Positions 23,188 to 31,292 of a stretch of DNA of 34,822 nucleotides are shown here, in pieces. Under the pieces are notes generated by a model that was given only the letters and a program-made list of their open reading frames with translations, was not told the DNA's origin and made no database searches. Numbering within the stretch: the stretch's first letter is position 1; each line of letters begins with the position of its first letter. The position numbers were made by a program, and so were the translations under genes. This stretch comes from Bacillota bacterium (GTDB taxonomy: Bacteria; Bacillota; Clostridia; Peptostreptococcales; Acidaminobacteraceae), in contig JAUMXH010000017.1 of NCBI GenBank assembly GCA_030529225.1, positions 1 to 34,822 of the forward strand, in the 5' to 3' direction.

Positions 23188-24435
23188 CTAGCCTTTTCCC
23201 ACGCTGATTTCATCCGTCAAGAGGCTCCCGTCTTTTCCGCTCTCATACAGAAGAAAGGTTCTGGTTATGCCGTTTTCATCAGTGTACGAAAAGCCGTTGT
23301 TCGGGATGCTCCCAAGCAGCTGCAGGCCTGCAATGAAGGGGCGATTGGGGTCCAAGACGTCCATCGCATAGACCTCTTCCGCCGAAAAAATCCCTTCTCC
23401 GTTCTCATCGATGCCATGAAACGTCATGCTGAGGAGCTTGAAGTCCTTTGCCGCTTCGTTGCTCGTAAAGGTGACTCTGATCGCCTCCTCGTCCTGAGCG
23501 TTGTAGGAATCGTAGTCGAAGACATACGCGAGCTCTTCCTCCGTAGAGAAGTCAGCAGCAACCTGAATAAAATTGAGGTCCTCGAACGAATCGTGGCGGT
23601 AGTTGCCCATAGGCAGGAGCAGGATACTCTTGATGTTCTCGTTGTTCTCGTTGAGGAAGCGCTCAAAGTTGCGCTCCTCGCTCACCACTTCTTCCGATTT
23701 TGCAGGATCCGGCTCTCCGTCCTTGTTGTAGTAGTAGGTAAACTCTGCGGGATTGTCCTTTTTCGGAGCTGAAAAGTAGTAGTCCAGGGTCGTAAACTTG
23801 CTTCCGTCCACGTTCAAAACATAGGTCCCCGCCACCTCATCTGTCGGATGGCCCAGGCGCTCGTGGTAAAACTTGGAATCCCCAATATAGAAGATCCTAT
23901 CCCTGTCCAATCCCCCGCCAAGATACTCGACCTTGCCGTCTTTTAGTGTATACAAGGCATAGATCGCGCTGCCGTAAGTCGGCGCGAGTCTCCCTTCTTC
24001 GATTGCCCCGATGATGAGCTCGGGAATCCCGTCTCCACTCAGATCAATCACGTTGTAGCCGACCTTCCAAAGGTCGGAATCATCGCCGCTCAAAACATGA
24101 TGCACCGCTATCATATCGTCGCTCACAGCGTCCGCTTGGCTCGAATTCAAAATCAGACTGTAGTATGCCTTGAGCGTCGCGTCGTACTGCGGCCTGTACT
24201 TTCTGACCATTTCCTTGTACTCGCTTCGATATTCCAGAACCACAGGCTTGCGCACCTCGGGCGTTTCCGGATTCTTCGCATCTTTTGCGTCCCCCGCGCC
24301 TTCCTTCCTGTCTTCGGCGGAAGCCTCCTTCTTTTGCTCTCCCGCATCCTCCACCTTGCCGCCCCCTCCGGTGCAGGCGCTCAAGAGAAGAAGCAAAGCC
24401 AAGAAAAGCGCTCCATAAATATTCGATTTTTTCAT
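23188..24435 (-). CDS. Secreted lipoprotein with FG-GAP-like repeat
   Basis: A 415-residue lipoprotein. The signal peptide ends in the lipobox LLSAC (cysteine 21), followed by a low-complexity acidic/lysine linker (about 25-60). The mature domain includes DLSGDGIPELIIG (about 131-143), a calcium-loop motif seen in proteins that handle stored numerical values, and two beta-rich halves. It should be anchored to the outer face of the membrane. It lies 26 bases after the SLH gene and ends at a terminator, so it is the second gene of that operon. No enzyme motif is seen; a cell-surface structural or binding role is inferred. Confidence 0.85.
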   Translation of the reverse strand: MKKSNIYGALFLALLLLLSACTGGGGKVEDAGEQKKEASAEDRKEGAGDAKDAKNPETPEVRKPVVLEYRSEYKEMVRKYRPQYDATLKAYYSLILNSSQADAVSDDMIAVHHVLSGDDSDLWKVGYNVIDLSGDGIPELIIGAIEEGRLAPTYGSAIYALYTLKDGKVEYLGGGLDRDRIFYIGDSKFYHERLGHPTDEVAGTYVLNVDGSKFTTLDYYFSAPKKDNPAEFTYYYNKDGEPDPAKSEEVVSEERNFERFLNENNENIKSILLLPMGNYRHDSFEDLNFIQVAADFSTEEELAYVFDYDSYNAQDEEAIRVTFTSNEAAKDFKLLSMTFHGIDENGEGIFSAEEVYAMDVLDPNRPFIAGLQLLGSIPNNGFSYTDENGITRTFLLYESGKDGSLLTDEISVGKG

Positions 24436-24461
24436 AAAAATACCTCTTATCTCTTAGACTC

Positions 24462-26258
24462 CTAGTTGATGATCTGATGGATGCGAATCGAGAACGGTCC
24501 GGTGTAGACCTGATTCCCGGCTTCGTACAGTTTCTCAACAAAAATTTCCGAACCCCCGAAGTCTCTTTTCTCGCCGGAATCCTCCGGAATCACTTCAAAA
24601 CCGTAAAGGGTTCTCCCGTTGTAGCTGTTCTCGAAGGCACGGTATTTCACTTTGATCTCGTTTTGATTGGAATCCACAAGTTTCAGCCCTTCCACGGCAC
24701 CCACCTTGCCGTCGGTGTACAGCAAAATTTTATATTCGGTATAGTGTTGATCGATAATCACGATTGGATTTGCCTTCATGGAATCGCTCTCCTTGACCTC
24801 GCCGTAGTTCTTAGAAGCTTCGGCAGGCTTGGTTGCAGAGCGATCTTCGTCCTTGGCTTCCTCAACGACCGGCACATCCTTCCAAATCTCCATGACATCG
24901 ATCTTCGGCTGCTCAACGACGATTTCGGCAGGGGCAGGATCCTTCACCTCCGCAAGAGGAATCTCCTTCTTCTCCTGCACGCTGAAATCGAGCTCAATCT
25001 GATCGGCCTGATCCATAAACTTGTGGTAAGGCGCGGTCATATAGCCCCAAATCTTTAAACTTGCCGATTCCTTCGGGTAGACCTCCGGCCTCGAAAAGAC
25101 GACCTTAAACTCCTTGCCGCCCCAGCCCAGTCTGTAGTCTACATTTTCCACCATGCGCTTTCCGTCACTGTAGACCTCGTGCCCTTCGGTTCCCTTCATG
25201 TGGCCGTCCGGAGGCATCACGTTCACGCTCAGAATACCCCGGAAACTCTTTTGGTCGATGACCTCGGCCTGTACAAATTGGATCGGCGTAAAGTCCTTGA
25301 ACTCGGCGGTGACGGTCGCATCAGCGATTGCGGACCTGCCGTCAGAAGCTTTCAAATCTCTGATTTTGCAGACAATGGTCTTTCCGTGCAGGTTCTGATT
25401 CGAAAACTTGAAACGGATGGTGTTTCCGCCCGGAGAGAGATTGTAGTGCGCATCCTCAATCCTCCTGCCCTCAACCGTGAATGCAAAGTTGTCTTTGCCG
25501 GGCATCCCGACCAAGCTGTTGAACTGCAGCTCGAGCTCATCATATAAAAAAGTCTTCGCCCCGATCGGTTTTAACGAAGGCGGCAATTTTACTGCGGTGA
25601 AGGCCTTTGGCAGCGGTTTCTTTGCGCCTCCCTGAAACACCGTTTGGGATACCCTGTCTTGGAAGCGCGCAAACGCGTCGCTCGCCAGGATGCTGCCGAC
25701 ACCGCCCTGTTTGGGCTGCATCAGGGTGTTCGCCATGTAGATAAAGGCCTGCCCCCTGGTAATCGGCTCGCTTCCGATTCCCGCATCCGTTGTAATCGCA
25801 AGGATTCTCGCCTTCTCCATGATGTCTTCCTTGGCCCAGTCCGCACTGTGGCCGAGCGCCCTCAGCATATAGGTCGCCATCACCTTCCTGTTGACCGCTT
25901 GACCGGCGCCGAATCGCCCCTCTCCGATTCCGTTGGTGAGCCCCCGTTGATACGCAAAGTCAACATAGCTTGCCGCCCAATGGGTTTTGGGAATGTCCAC
26001 AAATTGACCGTAGGCCGGAAACAGAAGCGCTTCTTTCTCGAGCCCCAACATGCGAATCAGGATGACGATTGACTGCTCCCGATTCAAAGGGTTTTTCTCC
26101 TCCAGACCCTTCTCGGTTCCTTTAATAATATTGAATTCCTGTAAAATCTGTCCCGCCTTTGTTTGATTATCCCCGGCATCGGGAATCGGCTCCGCGAAAA
26201 GGGACGCGGTGCAAATCACAAGACAAAGGCTCAGAACCATACCAATCTTCTTTTTCAT
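24462..26258 (-). CDS. SLH-domain surface protein
   Basis: A 598-residue exported protein. The signal peptide spans about 1-22 (cut after SLFA). S-layer homology segments follow, the clearest being FVDIPKTHWAASYVDFAYQRG (about 86-106, given here in full over 21 positions in the protein) with less regular ones before and after, and they anchor the protein to wall polymers. The rest (about 220-598) is a series of beta-rich domains and a Pro/Glu linker (about 435-490). GGAGG lies eight bases before the ATG. First gene of an operon with a lipoprotein. Upstream at 26349-26368 is a 20-base element shared with the second lipoprotein gene. Confidence 0.88.
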   Translation of the reverse strand: MKKKIGMVLSLCLVICTASLFAEPIPDAGDNQTKAGQILQEFNIIKGTEKGLEEKNPLNREQSIVILIRMLGLEKEALLFPAYGQFVDIPKTHWAASYVDFAYQRGLTNGIGEGRFGAGQAVNRKVMATYMLRALGHSADWAKEDIMEKARILAITTDAGIGSEPITRGQAFIYMANTLMQPKQGGVGSILASDAFARFQDRVSQTVFQGGAKKPLPKAFTAVKLPPSLKPIGAKTFLYDELELQFNSLVGMPGKDNFAFTVEGRRIEDAHYNLSPGGNTIRFKFSNQNLHGKTIVCKIRDLKASDGRSAIADATVTAEFKDFTPIQFVQAEVIDQKSFRGILSVNVMPPDGHMKGTEGHEVYSDGKRMVENVDYRLGWGGKEFKVVFSRPEVYPKESASLKIWGYMTAPYHKFMDQADQIELDFSVQEKKEIPLAEVKDPAPAEIVVEQPKIDVMEIWKDVPVVEEAKDEDRSATKPAEASKNYGEVKESDSMKANPIVIIDQHYTEYKILLYTDGKVGAVEGLKLVDSNQNEIKVKYRAFENSYNGRTLYGFEVIPEDSGEKRDFGGSEIFVEKLYEAGNQVYTGPFSIRIHQIIN

Positions 26259-26347
26259 AGATGCAACCTCCTAAGCATACTCGGAACGAAGCGCCGCAAG
26301 CATCTGCGGGCTCCTCTTTCCAATTTATCACACTTTTTTAAAAAGTT

Positions 26348-26368
26348 CGCTATCCAAAAGTATAGGTT
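26348..26368 (-). promoter_or_regulatory. Shared upstream element, copy 1 (SLH operon)
   Basis: The plus strand reads GCTATCCAAAAGTATAGGTT at 26349-26368; the second copy at 31161-31180 differs at one base. It contains an inverted repeat CTAT/ATAG with eight bases between, and on the minus strand a -35-like TTGGAT. It lies about 90-110 bases upstream of the SLH start and points the same way relative to its gene as copy 2. A response-regulator binding site is the likeliest reading. Confidence 0.6.
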
Positions 26369-26394
26369 CAAAAGGGACGGTCCTGCGCCAAGCT

Positions 26395-27735
26395 TCAGGC
26401 CGCCCTCGGTGGCAGGACAATGCTGAGTTTCACGGAGTTGTGACAGTTGATTTGCAGGCTTCCGCCGCTCTTTTCGATCTGTTTGCGAAGGTCCGCGAGC
26501 CCGCCGGTCTCTTTGATGCTGCCGACCTTGATCTTGGAGTTGTCCTCGATGTCAACCCGCGTCCCGGATTCCGTGCTGCGAATGCGAATCTTCACTTCAT
26601 CGGCCTTGGCGTGCCTGACGGCGTTGGTGATCGCCTCGCGCATCGCTGTCACAATCAGGTAGCTGATGCCCTCGTCTTTGGGGAGCTCTCCGTCCAGGAG
26701 GATGCGACAACCGAACACGCTCGAAGCATCGACCAGCTGCTTGAGCGAAGAGGCGCCCGCATGCGTCCGCGCTTCATCCGCCCCCACCCTGTTTTGCAGC
26801 ACCTCCTGCCAGATTTGCATGGGAGATTCTTCCCTTTCGCTCGCCAGGAAGAGCTGGGTCGCGAGGATTGCCTTGCCGAACTTGGAGTGCGTCTCAATCT
26901 TCAAATTCAGAACTTCTTCCTCCTTCTTGGAGCGAATCATATCCCTGAGCAGGCGCTCCTGCCTTTCCTTCTGCTCGCGCAGCTCTCGGTTCTTTTCCTG
27001 TAATTGTTCGGACAGGCGGTAGATTCGCGTGATCTCGCTCGCGCTGATTTCCAGGTAAAGTTCGCCATCAAACGGGAAGGTTTTTTCCTTGAACTGCCAA
27101 ACGCTTCCATCCGGCGCCTCCAGGATAGTGTCCCGTTCTTGTATCGCGTCCTTTTCTTGGGCTTGGGCCCTGCCTCCGCCTGTCCCCTCAGCCTTTCCGG
27201 GTTCCCTCAAATCGCTCCCCGCCCCCTCCGCGCGCAGGAGGTCCGCGATATCATCCAAGCCTTGAAAGTCCTTGCCGCTTACAAGATAGATCAAATCATA
27301 CATCCGCTTGTTGACCAGCACCGGGATCCGTTTTTGGTTGAAGATGCTGATCGCCTTGGGCAGGGTATCGAAGGCCTCTTTGATGGAATTGAAGCTGATC
27401 TCCCGCTTGTATTTGCGGTACTGCCGCGCGATGAAACCCGTGCTCAGCGCCAGGGCAACGGCCAAAAAGAGCAGGGTGACTGCAAGGGGCTGCTCGGCAC
27501 TCTTTCGGGTAAAATTCGTCACCGGCACCTTCCATTCGATCTCATAAAAGCGCTCTATCATCATAAAAAATTGCATGCATGAGATGATCAGCAGGCACAG
27601 AAATACCGGAAGCGCGCGCTTGGCCCTACCGCTCAATACACCGATGATGCTGCAAGCAATCTCCAGGACTATCGCCAAAATATAAAAAATCGCCGCCAGC
27701 ACCTGCCCCGCTATGCTCAAATCCAAAAAGCGCAT
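26395..27735 (-). CDS. Sensor histidine kinase
   Basis: A 446-residue membrane histidine kinase. Three hydrophobic helices fill the first 105 residues (10-32, 41-58, 83-103). A PAS-like or linker region follows, with a low-complexity insert (GKAEGTGGGRAQAQEKD), then a coiled coil (about 240-280). The dimerisation helix has a candidate phosphohistidine in NLKIETHSKFGKAI, where the usual HDxLG is changed to HSKFG. The ATPase domain has its N box (MREAITNAVRHA, about 363-374), DNS and GGLADLRKQIE. It is a NarX/LytS-like kinase whose RBS AAGGGG lies within the end of the 7TM gene, so the two are coupled. The divergent LuxR-type regulator is its probable partner. Confidence 0.88.
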   Translation of the reverse strand: MRFLDLSIAGQVLAAIFYILAIVLEIACSIIGVLSGRAKRALPVFLCLLIISCMQFFMMIERFYEIEWKVPVTNFTRKSAEQPLAVTLLFLAVALALSTGFIARQYRKYKREISFNSIKEAFDTLPKAISIFNQKRIPVLVNKRMYDLIYLVSGKDFQGLDDIADLLRAEGAGSDLREPGKAEGTGGGRAQAQEKDAIQERDTILEAPDGSVWQFKEKTFPFDGELYLEISASEITRIYRLSEQLQEKNRELREQKERQERLLRDMIRSKKEEEVLNLKIETHSKFGKAILATQLFLASEREESPMQIWQEVLQNRVGADEARTHAGASSLKQLVDASSVFGCRILLDGELPKDEGISYLIVTAMREAITNAVRHAKADEVKIRIRSTESGTRVDIEDNSKIKVGSIKETGGLADLRKQIEKSGGSLQINCHNSVKLSIVLPPRAA

Positions 27736-27738
27736 CGT

Positions 27739-29406
27739 TTACCCCTTATACACTCGCACACTGACCTGCATCGAGTCGCCGTCTTCCTCGTAGCGGTTAT
27801 ACAGCATCGAAGGATCCGCGTGTAGCGCCCGCATCTCCTCCTCGTTCCAAGCCTTGCTTAAACCCTTCCCGCTCAGGAGCATGGACAGGTTCACATAGTC
27901 CTCCGACGTTCGCAGCACAATGTATATCTCGCTCAGCTGCTGAAAGGATGCCTCTATGACGGACTGGATGCTTCGATACAGCTGAAAGGCCTGCCCCTGC
28001 TCGAGTTCTCCGGCGCCATGCATCGTGAATCCCTGATGAATCCCCATCTTTTTTAGATTTTGTAAACTCTCTCTGATTGCGAGCTCCAAGTCCTGCAGGG
28101 AGATGTGCTCGCTGTCCTCACAGATGAAGACCAGGTTGCTGTAGCGCTTGATGTAGGTCGCGCAAATGTTGATTTCCCACCACTTTATTACATCGTTCCC
28201 GCACTCTGCAATCTCTGCCAAATTCCGCCGAATCTTGTGCATTTGCCCGTGCGTGTTCTTCTTTATGAGCTCGTACAGCCTGGTCTTTTCTTTGAGCTTG
28301 ATCCGTTTCTCATCAATGTTCATTTGATTTTGCAGCAGGAGGATCTCACTTTCGATCTTCCCGTTCACGCTCTCGAGCTGATCAATCAGATTGAGGAGGG
28401 AATCCAGCCTCTCCTCCCAAAGCACATAACCGCCGGTGATTTCGCTGATGTAGATCCTGCTTCCGGGATCGGGCGCGAGTATGCCGTCTCGCCTTAGCAT
28501 CTCAAAACCTTGCGAATCGAGCGTCCTGGCCTCTCCTCCGGAGTATTGGAGCTTCCCGCCGACGTCCAGGATGGCGGTGTGAAAGGTCGCGCTCTTGAAG
28601 AACTCGTTGTAGTTGGAATTGGAAGGAATCAGGCCGATTTGAATGCAGCTCTCCCAAAAGGCGATGGTCGTGATGCAGTAGGCAATCGTGATGTCAAGGA
28701 ATTGCAAAGCCTTGTGGTTCTGGTTCAAATTATAAAAGGCGCTGTAAAAAAGAAAGGCGATCACAATGATAAAGGGCAGGTAAATCTTGTCCTTGCTCTC
28801 CTTCCGTCTCGATTTTTGATACATAATCCAAATCGAGGCGATCGCGAAGAAGAAGGAAAACATATACGAAAGATAGTAAAACGGCCCGTATCCGTAGCTC
28901 ATCCCCACATAGGTGCCGCCCTCAAAGACGAAGGCCATCCTGTGCCAATCGTTGCTCAATACACCGAGGATAGTCAGCCCTGCGGGGACGAGAAAGAGCT
29001 TATCTCCGATTGGAAGCTCACAGTCTTCTTTCTGTCCCACGGTTCGCGCGGTGTAATAGCTCAAGAGGGGAATCAGAACGATAGGGATGTAGAAGAGGTA
29101 CCAGAGGAAATTCATGTTCGGGAAGACCGAGAACACGCGGTACTTTACGGTTCTGACCAGCAACCAAAAAAACATCAGCATGCCGATGGACAGGAGGTAG
29201 CGCCTGATTTTTTTGTGGATGATCCGGATGTAGATTGCCATCAGCCAAGTGAGAAGGAGGGCCGTGTTCAAGACAAAATTCAAGATGAACTCGAGGTCAA
29301 AGAGGTAGCCGTTCGGCTTCTCCATGCCTCGAAAGAGTCCCATCACAAGTATCAGTATCGCTATGAATCCGTACCTTCGCTTCTTCCGATTCAGCAGTTG
29401 ATTCAT
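27739..29406 (-). CDS. 7TM sensor-like membrane protein paired with the kinase
   Basis: A 555-residue protein whose first 270 residues hold seven to eight hydrophobic helices, as in the histidine-kinase N-terminal 7TM domain family, which is usually a sensor. A linker with a PAS-like look follows (FHTAILDVGGKLQYSGGE), then a helical coiled region with NTHGQMHKIRRNL, and a C-terminal part that keeps the size but not the ATP-binding motifs (N, G boxes) of a kinase. So it is probably a receptor subunit or a kinase that lost catalysis. GAGGA precedes the ATG, and the kinase gene starts three bases after its stop. The ligand is unknown. Confidence 0.75.
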   Translation of the reverse strand: MNQLLNRKKRRYGFIAILILVMGLFRGMEKPNGYLFDLEFILNFVLNTALLLTWLMAIYIRIIHKKIRRYLLSIGMLMFFWLLVRTVKYRVFSVFPNMNFLWYLFYIPIVLIPLLSYYTARTVGQKEDCELPIGDKLFLVPAGLTILGVLSNDWHRMAFVFEGGTYVGMSYGYGPFYYLSYMFSFFFAIASIWIMYQKSRRKESKDKIYLPFIIVIAFLFYSAFYNLNQNHKALQFLDITIAYCITTIAFWESCIQIGLIPSNSNYNEFFKSATFHTAILDVGGKLQYSGGEARTLDSQGFEMLRRDGILAPDPGSRIYISEITGGYVLWEERLDSLLNLIDQLESVNGKIESEILLLQNQMNIDEKRIKLKEKTRLYELIKKNTHGQMHKIRRNLAEIAECGNDVIKWWEINICATYIKRYSNLVFICEDSEHISLQDLELAIRESLQNLKKMGIHQGFTMHGAGELEQGQAFQLYRSIQSVIEASFQQLSEIYIVLRTSEDYVNLSMLLSGKGLSKAWNEEEMRALHADPSMLYNRYEEDGDSMQVSVRVYKG

Positions 29407-29584
29407 ACTTCGTCCTCAAATCGATGTCAAATATCCGCAAACGTGGCGGAACGGCAAGCCGTCCCGAACCCCGGACACGAGTTTCGGCAAGCGACAGTCC
29501 CTACCCTTCCGTACCCTTATCATATAGCAAGGGGCGGGATGAATACAAGTGCGGATTTTGCGACAGCATCGCCAAATTCTCCCG

Positions 29585-29613
29585 TTGCACTTCATTTCCA
29601 ATCATGCTATGAT
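29585..29613 (+). promoter_or_regulatory. Promoter of the response regulator gene
   Basis: TTGCAC (29585-29590), 17 bases, TATGAT (29608-29613) with the extended TGC before it. It lies in the 320-base gap between the divergent sensor and regulator genes; the rest of that gap shows no gene and no second clear promoter for the minus-strand sensor operon. Confidence 0.6.
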
Positions 29614-29726
29614 AAATCGGTACATGGATACTCGGATGAAATCGGCAAAAAGCCTGCGTTTCAGCGATTCTAACGCTTGGAAAAACGCCCGTCCGACTTG
29701 GATGAAAAAGGAGAACAGTCATTTTT

Positions 29727-30374
29727 ATGCCACAAAAGCCCAACCGAAAAAAAGCGAACATTCTGATTGTTGAAGACCAGGTCATCATCCGGGAGGCACT
29801 CAAAGAGGCCCTCCTACAGACAGGTTTGTATACCCTCGTCGCATCGATTGAAAATGCGTCGTTTGCTGAGATGTATTGCAAGAGCGGGAAGATTGATTTG
29901 ATCATTATGGACGTCTACACCGCCGAGCGGGAAAACGGGCTTGAATACGCAAAAAGAATCAAGGAACAGTACCCCGAGCTCAAGATCTTGATTGCGACCT
30001 CCATGCCCGAGCACAGCTTCATCGATAAGGCGAGATCCTACGGGTGCGAGAGTTTTTGGTACAAGGACAGCGGGCTCTCCGAGTTTTTGGAGATTGTGGA
30101 ACGCACGCTGGAGGGGGAAAAGATTTACCCGAAAAACACGCCGGAGCTCGAAATCGGCTTTGCCAAGAGCACCGAATTTACGAATCGGGAACTGGACGTG
30201 CTCAGGGAGCTTGTGAACGGCTATTCTCCGCAGGAAATCGCGGAGCATCTGAACATCGCGAAGGTGACCGTGCATTTTCACATCAACAACCTGCTGTCTA
30301 AGACGGGATACGACAACAAGCTGAAGCTGATCATCGACATCGCGGAGAAAAAATTCATCATCCCCGGATTTTAG
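29727..30374 (+). CDS. LuxR/NarL-type response regulator
   Basis: A 215-residue two-component regulator. The receiver domain has E16-D17, phosphoacceptor D62 in LIIMDVYT, T91 in ATSMPEHS and K113 in FWYKDSG. The LuxR helix-turn-helix follows at about 151-215 (FTNRELDVLRELVNGYSPQEI onward, with HLNIAKVTVHFHINNLLSK). It is divergent from the 7TM protein and kinase genes and is their likely partner. GGAG at 29710-29713 is 13 bases from the ATG, a long spacing; an in-frame ATT at 29721 is better spaced but would be a rare start codon. The 20-base element upstream of the SLH and second lipoprotein genes is a candidate target. Confidence 0.92.
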   Translation: MPQKPNRKKANILIVEDQVIIREALKEALLQTGLYTLVASIENASFAEMYCKSGKIDLIIMDVYTAERENGLEYAKRIKEQYPELKILIATSMPEHSFIDKARSYGCESFWYKDSGLSEFLEIVERTLEGEKIYPKNTPELEIGFAKSTEFTNRELDVLRELVNGYSPQEIAEHLNIAKVTVHFHINNLLSKTGYDNKLKLIIDIAEKKFIIPGF

Positions 30375-30415
30375 GGGCGGCCCCTATTTTAAAAGTTCCC
30401 CGGCTCCCCCGGCGC

Positions 30416-30454
30416 AAAAAAAACTCTATCACCGACCGATGATAGAGCCTTTTT
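30416..30454. terminator. Bidirectional terminator between regulator and lipoprotein
   Basis: CTCTATCA (30424-30431) pairs with TGATAGAG (30440-30447) around an eight-base loop. On the plus side a T-run follows at 30450-30454; on the minus side the eight A at 30416-30423 give a T-run. It serves the response regulator from the left and the lipoprotein from the right. A short GGGGC/GCCCC dyad lies just after the regulator stop (about 30373-30385). Confidence 0.85.
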
Positions 30455-30489
30455 GTCTTCTTCTTTTGTAAGTTTGCTTCCCTCAGGGT

Positions 30490-31020
30490 TTAGCCTTTGG
30501 GTACCGGAACCGTGATGGTGAACTGGATTCCCTTAAATGCATCCTCAATGCTGGTAATGATGAAGACCACATCGCTGTCCGAGCTCAACAGGAAAGTCAA
30601 CTCATCCAAGCCTGAATTCTCTCCGGGCGGGATTGCCTGAAATGCTTCGCTCGTCTTATTCGGATCCTCATTGTCAGGGTGCAGGACGGTCGGCAAAAGG
30701 TCCTTTCCGTCCTGGGTCGCCCTTATCACAATCATATCGAGGAGCATTTTGTCTTCTTTGGACCCGTTGGTGACATGGTACTTCACATTGATTGCGTCCT
30801 TGCCTTCAATATCCGACACAACGCTGATGTCCTCGACGAGGGCGGTGTACTGTCCTTCTCCGAGCGTGAACTCTTCGCCGACAGTGACCGTTCCGGCATC
30901 TTTTTCTTCGCCTTTGTCCGCTGCCTTGTCATCCGAGGCCTTGCCGCCTCCACAAGCTGCCAAAAGGACCACCAACGCGAACGCCAGCATGATTGACAAG
31001 GTATTCTTTTTCATGTTCAT
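30490..31020 (-). CDS. DUF5067-like lipoprotein
   Basis: A 176-residue lipoprotein. The signal peptide ends in the lipobox LLAAC (cysteine 23), followed by an acidic/lysine linker and a single immunoglobulin-like beta domain (ALVEDISVVSDIEGKDAINV, YHVTNGSKEDKMLLDMIVI), the layout of DUF5067/DUF4352 proteins, which lie on the surface of Firmicutes. AGGAGG is four bases before the ATG at 31020; the ATG six bases further on (31014) is equally possible, and the frame up to 31143 has no RBS. It ends at a shared bidirectional terminator. Upstream is copy 2 of the 20-base element. Confidence 0.85.
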   Translation of the reverse strand: MNMKKNTLSIMLAFALVVLLAACGGGKASDDKAADKGEEKDAGTVTVGEEFTLGEGQYTALVEDISVVSDIEGKDAINVKYHVTNGSKEDKMLLDMIVIRATQDGKDLLPTVLHPDNEDPNKTSEAFQAIPPGENSGLDELTFLLSSDSDVVFIITSIEDAFKGIQFTITVPVPKG

Positions 31021-31159
31021 CCTTCCTCCTTTACACAAAACGGAATCCGCTTCACCTTCCGCCCGATGAAAACGCTTGCGGGAGCGCCTCCCCGAGTTTC
31101 CTGCGAACACAATCGGGACTCCTTTGTGCCTACAATGTAGCATAATTTCGAAATCATTA

Positions 31160-31180
31160 CGCTATGCAAAAGTATAGGTT
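31160..31180 (-). promoter_or_regulatory. Shared upstream element, copy 2 (lipoprotein gene)
   Basis: The plus strand reads GCTATGCAAAAGTATAGGTT at 31161-31180, one base different from the copy at 26349-26368. On the minus strand TTGCAT inside it and TATGCT 19 bases downstream (31159-31130 region) could form a promoter, with the element placed over the -35 as for a class II activator. It lies about 140-160 bases upstream of the lipoprotein start. Confidence 0.6.
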
Positions 31181-31292
31181 TGGGAAACTTCCTGATTCTT
31201 GCTCGTAAGATCGGAGGCGGATTCCTACCTCGCTTTTCTCCTCCAGCTTGTTTCCTTTTGGATCGGATGCTCACATGCTTTGTCTGATGGAA

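Noticed and set aside
29513..29530. Possible third copy of the CTAT/ATAG element in the sensor-regulator gap
   Set aside because: Only the first few bases (GCTAT on the minus strand) match; the rest is no better than chance.
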